Assembly: GCA_934343915.1 (NCBI GenBank)
Contig: CAKRIL010000019.1
Location: forward strand, 1 to 64,000
DNA: 64,000 nt
Direction: 5' to 3'
Source: an uncultured Lachnospiraceae bacterium
GTDB lineage: Bacteria > Bacillota > Clostridia > Lachnospirales > Lachnospiraceae
Part shown: positions 1 to 8,194 of the stretch, piece by piece
Layout of the letters: every line of letters starts with the position of its first letter
How positions within the stretch are numbered: the stretch's first letter is position 1
Notes under the pieces: generated by a model
What the model was told of the DNA's origin: nothing
What the model saw: only the letters and a program-made list of their open reading frames with translations
Databases searched by the model: none
Made by a program: the position numbers and the translations under genes

Positions 1-2
1 GG

Positions 3-257
3 CTTATATCGGTCACGGTGGTGAGCGGGGATGGAATGCTCGCTGATGGTCTGTCGACGGCGTGCTATGTGCTTGGGCTTGATGACAGCATAGCATTGTG
101 GCAGAAGTATGGAAGCGGCGGTACAGTTGAAGGAAGGACGATTGCACCGTTCGACCTGATTATGATGACAGATACCGGTGATGTATATGTGACAGAGAAA
201 ATTGCACAAAGCTTCAGTTCGGAGTATGATGTTCACATAATTGAGAGGGAAGATTAA
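3..257 (+). CDS. apbE: FAD:protein FMN transferase (ApbE), C-terminal part
   Basis: This is the end of a gene whose start lies before the window; 84 codons are visible. The segment ISVTVVSGDGMLADGLSTA and the following CYVLG match the conserved C-terminal block of ApbE proteins, where T and D residues help bind Mg2+ and FAD. ApbE enzymes covalently attach FMN to threonine of target proteins outside the cytoplasmic membrane, for example Rnf or Nqr subunits and extracellular reductases. Signal peptide and lipobox cannot be judged because the N-terminus is missing. It converges on the AraC-type regulator at 272, 14 bases away. No flavinylation target is visible in the window. Confidence 0.8.
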   Translation, partial: LISVTVVSGDGMLADGLSTACYVLGLDDSIALWQKYGSGGTVEGRTIAPFDLIMMTDTGDVYVTEKIAQSFSSEYDVHIIERED

Positions 258-271
258 AAAATCCCAAATGA

Positions 272-1150
272 TTAAGGCTGTTTCTGCCTGTATTCCCTCG
301 GCGTCATGCCGTACTTTTTCTTGAACATTCTGTTAAAATAGGACAGGTTATCAAAGCCGCACTCCGACGCGATTTCAAGCACCGCCTTGTGCGTCTCGAG
401 AAGAGACTTGGCGGCGAGAGTTAAGCGGTAATCATTAAGGTAGGTTGTGAATGGCATCCCCATGGTCTGTTTGAAGAATCTCATGAAATGTGATGATGAA
501 AAACAGCATAGGGATGCCATTTCGTCTATTGTTATCACGTCAGCATAATTCTTTTCAACATGGCGGAGTACGCTTTTGAGCTTTTCCACGTTGTCGTTGG
601 ACTTTGACGCGGATACGGGCTTGCAGTCGGAAAAGAGTGCGGAAAAAAAGCAGAAAAGGTAGCCCTTCACTGCAATTTCGTAGGCTTGCGCTCTGTCGCG
701 GCAGCAGTCGTCCGCCATGTCGATGAAGTGTGCGGCATCCGCATATTTTCTGCATGTCTCGGGTGAAATAAGCACAGGAAATTCAAGCTCGCCGTCAAGC
801 ATTGGTGTAAAGTAGTCGCTGTACATTCGCTCGGGAATCTTAGAAGATAGAAATTCCATGTCAAAAATGATGTTTTCATATTCCATGCGCACATTCGGGT
901 AGCTTCTTATTGAGTGAAGCCGTCCGGGAAGAATGAACACAATGTCCCCTGCCTCGACTCTTATGTCCTCCAAGTCCACGCTCACAATCCCGCGTCCCTT
1001 CTTAATGTATATAATCTCTGCGTCGTCGTGCCAGTGCAGAGCGACACTCTCAAAGTCCTGCGGAATCGTGCAGAGATAGGTGTTGTACGGGAAACCCGCG
1101 CTTGTGTGGGATTTATTTTCATGGTAATTTTCGTAGCTGCCGCCGTGCAT
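272..1150 (-). CDS. AraC-family transcriptional regulator with cupin-like sensor
   Basis: This 292-residue protein has a cupin-like N-terminal half (about 30-110, with HWHDDAEIIYIKKG and the GDIVFILPGRLHS turn) and a C-terminal AraC double helix-turn-helix (about 190-290). The last part contains ECGFDNLSYFNRMFKKKYG and TPREYR, the family signature. Cupin-AraC proteins usually sense a sugar or sugar derivative and switch a nearby carbohydrate operon, but no obvious target lies beside it here. The ribosome site AAGGAGG sits 7 bases before the ATG. The gene reads away from the repeat element at 1211-1309, which lies in its upstream region. Ligand unknown. Confidence 0.9.
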   Translation of the reverse strand: MHGGSYENYHENKSHTSAGFPYNTYLCTIPQDFESVALHWHDDAEIIYIKKGRGIVSVDLEDIRVEAGDIVFILPGRLHSIRSYPNVRMEYENIIFDMEFLSSKIPERMYSDYFTPMLDGELEFPVLISPETCRKYADAAHFIDMADDCCRDRAQAYEIAVKGYLFCFFSALFSDCKPVSASKSNDNVEKLKSVLRHVEKNYADVITIDEMASLCCFSSSHFMRFFKQTMGMPFTTYLNDYRLTLAAKSLLETHKAVLEIASECGFDNLSYFNRMFKKKYGMTPREYRQKQP

Positions 1151-1210
1151 GTGGGAACCTCCTTTTTCTATGAGGGGGCAAAATATGTCAAATATTCTAA
1201 TATCAATAAC

Positions 1211-1309
1211 GTATTATATGTGTACATGTTTATTAGTGTGTACGAATCTAAGATGTTCTAAGAACAACTAAGATTCTCCCAAAATCATAAACATGTACAC
1301 ATATAATAC
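1211..1309 (-). repeat. Hairpin element 1 (short form lacking internal hairpins)
   Basis: Perfect 23-bp inverted arms lie at 1211-1233 and 1287-1309. Between them is a 53-bp core with TACGAATCTAAG, GTTCTAAGAAC and CTTAG...GATTCTCCC, which are the two ends of the element family found at 1557, 22196 and 22514. Read on the minus strand the core runs from GGGAGAATC to GATTCGTAC. The internal hairpins of the longer copies are absent, as expected if recombination between the two GTTCTNAGAAC repeats removed them. The arm sequence is not shared with the other copies. It lies upstream of the AraC gene. Confidence 0.75.
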
Positions 1310-1556
1310 TTTTATGCGATTTTATATCAGACCTATTTTGCCGCCTGTATTGCTTAGTGTAAGTCGATGTATAACCGGAATGGTATGTTAAATGCGGTAA
1401 TATTGTATTGAATGATAGAATTGTACCACTTTATGCCATTATAATGCAAGAAATATGTATGAAAATGAGACTATAATGCAATCATAAGCTAGAAAACATC
1501 AGTCAGAAATAATTAAGAGTGGTGTGGCATCAAAAACATGCTTAACCGTTTTAATC
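1310..1556. other. AT-rich intergenic stretch between elements 1 and 2
   Basis: I see no gene here. The stretch contains two copies of the 10-mer TATAATGCAA at 1440-1449 and 1472-1481, 32 bases apart, each resembling a -10 box. No convincing -35 box lies at the right distance. It may hold promoters for element 2 or for glycogen phosphorylase. Confidence 0.4.
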
Positions 1557-1788
1557 GTGCAAAATGTGTTATACTTATACACGGCACGACTTTTGGGAGA
1601 AGCTTAGATGTTCTTAGAACTCTGTGAGCAGCTTAGCCAAAGCCGACAGGGATGTCGGCTTAGATGGCACAGCACATGGAAGTGCGGCTGCCATCGGTGG
1701 CGTAAATGGAAAGATATTTTTCAGAGTTCTTAGAACAGCTTGGCTTCGTACAACGGAGATGCTGTGCATAAGTATAACACATATGCAC
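1557..1788 (+). repeat. Hairpin element 2 (full form, CsrA-type hairpin loops)
   Basis: Locus-specific outer arms lie at 1557-1582 and 1764-1788; their central 18 bp pair with one mismatch, and a further GTGCA/TGCAC pair lies outside. The core starts with CGACTTTTGGGAGAAGC and ends with GCTTCGTACAACGGAG. An inner inverted repeat (1606-1624 with 1722-1737, around GTTCTTAGAAC) encloses two hairpins. The first, 1641-1660, has a 7-bp stem and loop AGGGAT; the second, 1663-1695, has loop ATGGAA closed by GCAC/GTGC. Both match A/UCANGGANGU/A, the CsrA/RsmE binding consensus. The right end runs into what could otherwise be read as an N-terminal extension of glgP. Confidence 0.8.
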
Positions 1789-1886
1789 TTAAGTATTTAG
1801 AAGCATGTTTTGATGTCACAATCACAATGGGCAATAGTGAAAATATAATTTGCTTTTGGGGCTCACCCCGGAAAGGATGGAATTTC

Positions 1887-4139
1887 ATGGTTAAGGAAGC
1901 AGTTTTAAAGCAGTACGGAAAGTCAATCGCAGAGTGCACGGACAGAGAGATTTATGACGCACTTCTCACAAGCGTCAATGAGCTTGCAGCAGAGAAGGAG
2001 AGCAACGAGGGCAAGAGAAAGCTCTACTACATCTCGGCAGAGTTCCTCATCGGTAAGCTTTTATCGAACAACCTTATTAATCTCGGATTATATGACGAGG
2101 TTAAGGCAGAGTTAAATGCTGCGGGAAGAAGCCTTGCTGAGATAGAGGAGATTGAGCCGGAGCCATCACTTGGAAACGGAGGACTTGGAAGACTTGCAGC
2201 ATGTTTTCTTGATTCCATTGCAAGCCTTGGTCTTAACGGAGATGGTGTAGGACTTAATTATCACTTCGGACTTTTTAAGCAGGAATTCAAGGATAATTTA
2301 CAGTATGAGACAAAGAATCCTTGGATTGACAAGAAGAGCTGGCTCAACAAGACAGATGTTTCTTATAAGGTTAAGTTCGGCGGCATGGAAGTTACATCGA
2401 GAATGTACGACATTCTTGTAACAGGCTACAATAACCGCACCAACAAGCTTCACCTTTTTGACATCGAGACAATTGATGAGAGCATTGTAAAAGAGGGCAT
2501 TGATTTTGATAAGGATGAGATTAAGAAGAATCTTACACTTTTCCTCTACCCGGATGATTCGGACGAGGCAGGAAGACTTCTGCGCGTATATCAGCAGTAC
2601 TTCATGGTAAGCAATGCCGCACAGCTTATTTTAAAGGAAGCAAAGGAGAGAGGCTGCAAGCTTACCGACCTTCACGAGTATGTTGCAATCCAGATTAACG
2701 ATACACATCCTTCAATGGTTATTCCTGAGCTTATCAGACTTCTCACGGCGGAGGGAATGTCGATGGATGCCGCAATCGAGGAGGTTACTAAGACCTGTGC
2801 TTACACGAACCACACAATTCTTGCCGAGGCACTTGAGAAGTGGCCTATCGCTTATCTTGAGAAGGCAGTTCCACAGCTTATGCCTATAATTAAGGAGTTG
2901 GACAAGAGAGTGCGCGCTAAGTTCGATGATGAGAGCGTGTACATTATAGATAAGGACAACAGAGTTCATATGGCTCATATGGATATCCACTATGGTTACA
3001 GCGTAAATGGTGTTGCATATCTCCACACTGAGATTTTGAAGGACTCAGAGCTTAACAACTTCTACAAGATTTATCCTGAGAAGTTCAACAACAAGACTAA
3101 CGGTATCACCTTCAGAAGATGGCTTTTACACTGCAACGCTCCGCTCGCTGACTTTATCACAAGCCTTATCGGTGACGGATACAAGACGGATGCCACAGAA
3201 CTTAAGAAGCTCGAGAAGTTCATCGATGATGAGAAGGTATTAAACGAACTCTTAGAGATTAAGAAGGATGCGAAGGTTGAGCTCTCCAATTATCTGTCCG
3301 AGACGCAGGGAATTGAGCTTGACGAGAACTCCATTTTCGATATTCAGATTAAGAGACTTCATGAGTACAAGAGACAGCAGATGAACGTGCTCTATGTTAT
3401 TCACAAGTACCTTGAAATCAAGGACGGCAAGAAGCCGGCAAGACCAATCACCGTAATCTTCGGAGCTAAGGCTGCACCTGCTTATGTTATCGCAAAGGAT
3501 ATAATTCATCTTATCCTCTGCATGCAGGAGCTTATCAATAATGATCCTGAGGTAAGTCCTTACCTTAAGGTTGTCATGGTAAAGAATTACAATGTAACCA
3601 AGGCTGAGAAGCTCATACCTGCATGTGATATTTCAGAGCAGATTTCACTTGCATCCAAGGAAGCATCAGGAACAGGCAACATGAAGTTCATGTTAAACGG
3701 CGCGGTAACTCTCGGAACCTTAGATGGTGCCAATGTAGAGATAAGCCAGTTCGCCGGCAAGGAGAACGAGTACATTTTCGGAAAGACAGCGGATGTTGTT
3801 ATTGAGCACTATGCAAAGGCAGACTATGTATCAATGGATTACTATGAGAAGAGCGATGTGATTAAGGACGCTGTCGACTTCATCGTGAGCGACGAGCTTC
3901 TCGCAATCGGCAATGAGGAGAATCTTGACCGTCTTTACAAGGAGCTTCTCAACAAGGACTGGTTCATGACACTCTTAGATCTTGAGGAGTACATCAAGGT
4001 TAAGGATCAGGCATTCGCAGACTATGAGGACAGACTTGGCTGGGCTAAGAAGATGCTTCACAATATCGCCAACGCGGGCTTCTTCTCATCAGACAGAACA
4101 ATCGCCGAGTACAACAAGGACATCTGGAAGTTAAGCTAA
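1887..4139 (+). CDS. glgP: Glycogen/starch phosphorylase (GT35)
   Basis: This 750-residue enzyme releases glucose 1-phosphate from alpha-1,4-glucans using pyridoxal phosphate. The family block EASGTGNMKFMLNGA is present, with the PLP lysine at about residue 600, as are EPSLGNGGLGRLAACFLDS and the QIKRLHEYKRQ motif. I start at ATG 1887, giving MVKEAVLKQYGKS, the normal clostridial length. The open frame continues upstream to 1740, but that part overlaps repeat element 2 and resembles no phosphorylase. The translation start region has three closely spaced GGA motifs (CGGAAAGGATGGA). A TATAAT box at 1844-1849 may be its -10. A terminator follows at 4153. No other glycogen genes are adjacent. Confidence 0.95.
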   Translation: MVKEAVLKQYGKSIAECTDREIYDALLTSVNELAAEKESNEGKRKLYYISAEFLIGKLLSNNLINLGLYDEVKAELNAAGRSLAEIEEIEPEPSLGNGGLGRLAACFLDSIASLGLNGDGVGLNYHFGLFKQEFKDNLQYETKNPWIDKKSWLNKTDVSYKVKFGGMEVTSRMYDILVTGYNNRTNKLHLFDIETIDESIVKEGIDFDKDEIKKNLTLFLYPDDSDEAGRLLRVYQQYFMVSNAAQLILKEAKERGCKLTDLHEYVAIQINDTHPSMVIPELIRLLTAEGMSMDAAIEEVTKTCAYTNHTILAEALEKWPIAYLEKAVPQLMPIIKELDKRVRAKFDDESVYIIDKDNRVHMAHMDIHYGYSVNGVAYLHTEILKDSELNNFYKIYPEKFNNKTNGITFRRWLLHCNAPLADFITSLIGDGYKTDATELKKLEKFIDDEKVLNELLEIKKDAKVELSNYLSETQGIELDENSIFDIQIKRLHEYKRQQMNVLYVIHKYLEIKDGKKPARPITVIFGAKAAPAYVIAKDIIHLILCMQELINNDPEVSPYLKVVMVKNYNVTKAEKLIPACDISEQISLASKEASGTGNMKFMLNGAVTLGTLDGANVEISQFAGKENEYIFGKTADVVIEHYAKADYVSMDYYEKSDVIKDAVDFIVSDELLAIGNEENLDRLYKELLNKDWFMTLLDLEEYIKVKDQAFADYEDRLGWAKKMLHNIANAGFFSSDRTIAEYNKDIWKLS

Positions 4140-4152
4140 TATTGAACCAATA

Positions 4153-4184
4153 TATAAAAGCAAGCCGTCAAGCTTGCTTTTATA
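4153..4184 (+). terminator. Intrinsic terminator after glgP
   Basis: A 13-bp perfect stem (4153-4165 with 4172-4184) with a 6-base loop; the 3' arm ends in TTTTATA. It lies between glgP and the HAD gene. Confidence 0.8.
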
Positions 4185-4248
4185 CTTTGGTGATACTTTA
4201 AAATCAATGCGATTCCATGAAAAATACGGGATGAAACGGAGAGTAAAC

Positions 4249-4992
4249 ATGACAAAATGTGGTATTAAGGACATCAAGGCTTCAGTTATAGAGGAAGTGA
4301 CACATAGCCGTGCAAAGCACGCTGTGTTCGATTTATACGGAACGTTGGTTGATATACATACGGATGAGGAGCAGAAGAATTTTTGGAAGAAGCTTGCCAA
4401 GTTCCTGAGAAGACATGGTGTTCATTACGAATACAAGGAATTGAAAAAGGAATATGCACGCCTCTGCAAAAAGTACAGCAGACTTTTGCAGGAAAAATAT
4501 CCCGATAACAAGATTGAGATTAATATATCCGACGTGTTTTACGAATTATGCATATTGAAGAACAGCAGGATAACCAGGGAGTTCTCGGACGCATTCGGAT
4601 ATATATTCAGAACAGAGTCGAGAGAGTATGTTCGCGTGTATGAAGGCGTGTACGAGATGCTGGATGAGCTTCATGCGATGGGAACTAAGGTGTGGCTTCT
4701 GTCAAACGCACAGTCGATATTCACCATGCCCGAGCTTGAAGGTCTCGACCTTGTGCAGTATTTTGACGGCATAACCATATCGTCGGATGCGGGCTTTAAG
4801 AAGCCTGATGCGGCATTTGCAGACTACCTCTTTGCAAAATATCCCGAAGCCGGAATTAAGCCGAATGAATGCCTGATGGTCGGCAACGAATACGGCTCCG
4901 ACGGCAAGGTTGCCGAGAACGCGGGAATGAACTTCCTGTACGTCGTCAGCAACCTCACACCCGATACCGAGAAAAACAGCAAGGACTTATAA
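4249..4992 (+). CDS. HAD-superfamily hydrolase
   Basis: This 247-residue protein carries all HAD motifs: motif I DLYGTLVD, motif II LLSNAQ, motif III KKPD, and motif IV GNEYGSDGKVAENAG. Such enzymes are usually small-molecule phosphatases; the helical cap between motifs I and II (about 25-110) would set the substrate, which I cannot name. I choose ATG 4249 because CGGAGAG lies 6 bases upstream; earlier in-frame ATGs at 4174 and 4231 have no ribosome site, and 4174 falls in the glgP terminator. It is probably expressed alone, with a terminator before and after. Confidence 0.85.
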   Translation: MTKCGIKDIKASVIEEVTHSRAKHAVFDLYGTLVDIHTDEEQKNFWKKLAKFLRRHGVHYEYKELKKEYARLCKKYSRLLQEKYPDNKIEINISDVFYELCILKNSRITREFSDAFGYIFRTESREYVRVYEGVYEMLDELHAMGTKVWLLSNAQSIFTMPELEGLDLVQYFDGITISSDAGFKKPDAAFADYLFAKYPEAGIKPNECLMVGNEYGSDGKVAENAGMNFLYVVSNLTPDTEKNSKDL

Positions 4993-5068
4993 TTGTGCAG
5001 CAATAAGCTCTGAAAAAGTAAATTCGCCGCCAGCTTACCTTAAAATTAAGCAGGTGATATTAAAAAAT

Positions 5069-5106
5069 AACGGTATAACCTCTATTATTGAGATTATACC
5101 GTTTTT
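5069..5106 (+). terminator. Intrinsic terminator after HAD gene
   Basis: A 10-bp perfect stem (5069-5078 with 5094-5103) is followed by a T run to 5106. It directly abuts repeat element 3. Confidence 0.8.
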
Positions 5107-5107
5107 A

Positions 5108-5140
5108 CTCCCTTAGAACAACCAGCTTCGTACAACGGAG
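5108..5140 (+). repeat. Hairpin element 3 (remnant)
   Basis: The sequence CTCCCTTAGAACAACCAG followed by CTTCGTACAACGGAG matches the right end of element 2 (TTAGAACAG...GCTTCGTACAACGGAG). The left half, internal hairpins and clear outer arms are missing. The preceding terminator may stand where the left arm was. I read it as a truncated copy in the plus orientation. Confidence 0.6.
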
Positions 5141-5204
5141 CCGATATGTATGAATATAATATGTTATACACTCGAAGATTAAATTATATACAACATATAC
5201 GCTC

Positions 5205-5561
5205 TTATTTCGCCTCAATCTCCTGAGCATATTCATCGAATATGAAGTCAAGCACCGGAGCCATGCCCACGAACTCACAGCCGTAGAGATAATGTGTGCC
5301 CTCTCCCTCCATGAGCTGGCTTCTCACAATCTTTACCACACAAAAAAGCTTTGCGCTCTGCTGACCGAGCTGAAGGGATGCGTTGAAATAATATCCTATA
5401 GGAAGAAAATCATCGGATGTGAAACCGATGCCGCCCTTTGATACATCGGTTATGGTTATCGGTGAATTGATTGCGATTGAATCGTTGTCCTGTTTAAAAA
5501 GTGATGAGATATGAAGCTCCATCTTGGCGTTCATTCTTGGATTTTTTCTTTTTTCAAGCAT
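5205..5561 (-). CDS. PilZ domain protein
   Basis: This 118-residue protein is a single PilZ domain. The c-di-GMP ligands are in place: RxxxR at R5-R9 (RKNPR) and DxSxxG at D39-G44 (DVSKGG). It should therefore bind c-di-GMP and pass the signal to an unknown partner, often motility or surface functions. GGAGGG lies 5 bases before the ATG. The gene is alone and divergent from purC. A candidate c-di-GMP phosphodiesterase is encoded at 27880. Confidence 0.85.
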   Translation of the reverse strand: MLEKRKNPRMNAKMELHISSLFKQDNDSIAINSPITITDVSKGGIGFTSDDFLPIGYYFNASLQLGQQSAKLFCVVKIVRSQLMEGEGTHYLYGCEFVGMAPVLDFIFDEYAQEIEAK

Positions 5562-5684
5562 ATATACCCTCCAAAATTAACTTTTTGTATCATGATATCA
5601 GGGTCAAAAGGTCAAAAAAACCTTATAATCCCTATATCATATTATTATAATACAAAGCTTCTGAAATTTGAAGAAAAAACTGAG

Positions 5685-5713
5685 TTGATTTCTGAAAGTC
5701 TATGCTATATACT
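5685..5713 (+). promoter_or_regulatory. Promoter of purC operon
   Basis: TTGATT at 5685-5690 and TATACT at 5708-5713, with a 17-base spacer. Transcription would begin near 5720, leaving a leader of about 90 bases before purC. Confidence 0.65.
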
Positions 5714-5736
5714 AAAAAACGTATATCAGACAGGTT

Positions 5737-5777
5737 TGTGGAAGCGGACGTAAGGTCTGCACAGGTTCCTGTCCACA
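5737..5777 (+). promoter_or_regulatory. Folded purC leader, possible regulatory RNA
   Basis: The stretch can form a three-way junction. P1 pairs 5737-5742 with 5772-5777 (TGTGGA/TCCACA). P2 pairs 5744-5749 with 5755-5760 and has a 5-base loop. P3 pairs CAG (5762-5764) with CTG (5769-5771). It lies between the promoter and the purC ribosome site. It does not fit the purine, PRPP or preQ1 riboswitch consensus that I know, and it has no terminator stem, so function is uncertain. Confidence 0.35.
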
Positions 5778-5811
5778 CATATTGCCTGAACAGGCGGAAA
5801 AGAGGATAAAG

Positions 5812-6687
5812 ATGGAAAAATTCAAGTTATTGTACGAAGGAAAAGTCAGAGAGGTATATGATATCGGCGAGAACCTTGTTATTGCGGCAACAGACAGAAT
5901 TTCAGCTTTTGACCACATTTTAAAGAACAAGATTACAGCTAAGGGTGCCATTCTGACACAGATGTCCAAGTTTTGGTTCGATTACACAAAAGATGTTGTA
6001 CCTAATCATATGATTACAGTTGACAATAATGACATGCCTGAGTTTTTCCATGATGAGCGTTTTAAGAAGAGAGCGATGATGTGCAAGAAGCTTACAATGC
6101 TTCCTATCGAGTGCATCGTCAGAGGATATATTACGGGAAGCGGCTGGGAGAGCTACAAGAAGAACGGTACAGTATGCGGAATCAAGCTCCCTGAGGGACT
6201 TAAGGAATCCGAGAAGCTTCCTGAGCCAATCTACACACCTAGCACCAAGGCGGAGATAGGTGACCATGATGAGAACATCTCCTTTGAGAGAAGCATTGAG
6301 GTTCTTGAGAAGAAGTTCCCGGGCAAGGGACTTGAGTATGCAACTAAGATTAAGGACTGCACAATAGCACTCTACAAGAAGTGTGCAGAGTATGCACTCA
6401 GCAAGGGTATTATCATTGCAGATACCAAGTTCGAGTTCGGTCTTGATGAGAACGGCAATGTGGTACTTGGCGATGAGATGCTCACACCTGACAGCTCACG
6501 TTTTTGGCCATTGGAGGGCTATGAGGCAGGCAAGGGGCAGCCATCCTTCGATAAGCAGTATGTAAGAGACTGGTTAAAGGCTAACCCGGACAGCGATTAT
6601 CTTCTTCCTGAGGAGGTTGTCACAAAGACCGTTGATAAGTATAAGGAAGCATACCTTCTTCTTACGGGAAAAGAGTTCACACTGTAA
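5812..6687 (+). CDS. purC: Phosphoribosylaminoimidazole-succinocarboxamide synthase
   Basis: PurC joins aspartate to CAIR with ATP to make SAICAR in purine synthesis. The 291-residue product begins MEKFKLLYEGKVREVYDIG and contains the SAICAR synthetase signatures LPIECIVRGYITGS and the later DTKFEFGLD block. ATG 5812 is chosen because AGAGGA lies 5 bases upstream; an ATG at 5782 in the same frame has no ribosome site and lies in the leader structure. It is first in a purC-purF-purB operon, 28 bases before purF. Confidence 0.96.
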   Translation: MEKFKLLYEGKVREVYDIGENLVIAATDRISAFDHILKNKITAKGAILTQMSKFWFDYTKDVVPNHMITVDNNDMPEFFHDERFKKRAMMCKKLTMLPIECIVRGYITGSGWESYKKNGTVCGIKLPEGLKESEKLPEPIYTPSTKAEIGDHDENISFERSIEVLEKKFPGKGLEYATKIKDCTIALYKKCAEYALSKGIIIADTKFEFGLDENGNVVLGDEMLTPDSSRFWPLEGYEAGKGQPSFDKQYVRDWLKANPDSDYLLPEEVVTKTVDKYKEAYLLLTGKEFTL

Positions 6688-6715
6688 TCTTTACATATAA
6701 TATTGCGGAGCGAGT

Positions 6716-8167
6716 ATGGGACAGAAAATGAATAATATATCGGACAGCTACTATGATGAGGACGGGGTTCATGAGGAGTGCGGTGTCTTTGGAGTATATG
6801 ATTTGGATGGCGGGGATGTAGCATCCACAATATACTACGGACTTTTTGCACTTCAGCACAGAGGGCAGGAGAGCTGCGGTATTGCGGTCAGTGATACCAA
6901 CGGACCAAAGGGAAAGGTGCTCTCACATAAGGATATGGGACTTGTCAACGAGGTGTTCACACCTGAGGATTTGGAGGAGCTTAAGGGTAACATCGGAGTG
7001 GGACATGTGCGGTATTCGACGGCGGGCAGTTCAACAAGAGAGAACGCACAGCCGCTTGTTCTTAATTATGTCAAGGGAACTCTTGCAATGGCACACAATG
7101 GCAATCTTATTAATGCTGTTGATTTGAGAGAGGAGCTCTCATACACCGGAGCTATTTTCCAGACTACGATTGATTCAGAGGTTATCGCATATCACATTGC
7201 GCGTGAGCGTCTTAATACGCCGAGCGTTGAGAAGGCAGTGGCAAGTGCCATGAAAAAGATAGTGGGAGCGTACTCACTTATTGTTCTCAGCCCGCGTAAG
7301 ATGATAGGCGCGCGTGATCCTTTCGGCTTCAAGCCGTTATGCATAGGTAAGCGTGACAATACATATGTCATGTCGTCGGAGACATGTGCTCTTGATGCCG
7401 TGGGAGCGGAATTCATAAGGGATGTGCTTCCGGGAGAGATAGTGACGATTACAGCCGATGGAAGAATTGAATCTGATACTTCAATGTGTCAGCCGATACA
7501 TAAGAAATGTATTTTCGAGTACATTTATTTTGCAAGACCGGATAGTCATATTGACGGAGTGAGCGTGTATATGTCAAGAATAATGGCTGGACGACTTCTT
7601 GCAAAGTCACATCCGGTTGATGCAGATTTGGTTGTCGGAGTTCCTGAATCGGGCAACGTGGCAGCCATGGGCTATGCACTTGAATCCGGAATACCATACG
7701 GAATGGCGTTTATCAAGAACAGCTATGTGGGACGTACATTCATCAAGCCTAAGCAGGCACAGCGTGAGAGCAGCGTGAAGATTAAGCTCAATGTTCTGAC
7801 GGAAGCCGTCAAGGGTAAGAGAGTCATTATGATAGATGACTCGATAGTAAGAGGAACCACAAGTGCAAGAATAGTGAAGATGCTTAAGGATGCCGGAGCG
7901 AAGGAGGTTCATGTAAGAATATCCTCTCCGCCGTTCCTTTACCCATGTTATTTCGGAACCGATATACCATCAAGCGACCAGCTTATCGCGAGCACACATA
8001 CAGTCGACCAGATATGTGAGTACATAGGAGCTGACACACTCGGCTATATAGATGTAAATGATTTGAAGCATATGGTTGAGGGCAGAACCGATTTCTGTGA
8101 TGCGTGCTTTACAGGGGATTACCCTATTGCACCGCCGGATAAGGATATCCGCGGTGAACATGAATAG
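6716..8167 (+). CDS. purF: Amidophosphoribosyltransferase, Fe-S type
   Basis: PurF commits PRPP to purine synthesis by moving ammonia from glutamine. The 483-residue precursor has a 21-residue propeptide before Cys22 (HEECGVFGVYD), the N-terminal nucleophile exposed after cleavage. The PRPP loop VIMIDDSIVRGTTSAR is clear. Cysteines in HKKCIFEY, LYPCYFG and DFCDACF match the 4Fe-4S ligands of the Bacillus-type enzyme, so the protein is likely oxygen sensitive. GGAG lies 7 bases before the chosen ATG. It sits 27 bases before purB. Confidence 0.97.
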   Translation: MGQKMNNISDSYYDEDGVHEECGVFGVYDLDGGDVASTIYYGLFALQHRGQESCGIAVSDTNGPKGKVLSHKDMGLVNEVFTPEDLEELKGNIGVGHVRYSTAGSSTRENAQPLVLNYVKGTLAMAHNGNLINAVDLREELSYTGAIFQTTIDSEVIAYHIARERLNTPSVEKAVASAMKKIVGAYSLIVLSPRKMIGARDPFGFKPLCIGKRDNTYVMSSETCALDAVGAEFIRDVLPGEIVTITADGRIESDTSMCQPIHKKCIFEYIYFARPDSHIDGVSVYMSRIMAGRLLAKSHPVDADLVVGVPESGNVAAMGYALESGIPYGMAFIKNSYVGRTFIKPKQAQRESSVKIKLNVLTEAVKGKRVIMIDDSIVRGTTSARIVKMLKDAGAKEVHVRISSPPFLYPCYFGTDIPSSDQLIASTHTVDQICEYIGADTLGYIDVNDLKHMVEGRTDFCDACFTGDYPIAPPDKDIRGEHE

Positions 8168-8194
8168 AATAATAAGCAGATAGGAGAAAGTATA

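Noticed and set aside
914..1261. 115-residue frame on plus strand
   Set aside because: It is antisense to the AraC gene and runs into element 1; no ribosome site or known motif.
1740..1886. N-terminal extension of glycogen phosphorylase by 49 residues
   Set aside because: It lies partly in repeat element 2, has no ribosome site and does not resemble phosphorylases; ATG 1887 gives the usual length.
5720..5811. Known purine or PRPP riboswitch before purC
   Set aside because: The conserved core sequences of those classes are absent, and no terminator or ribosome-site switch can be drawn.
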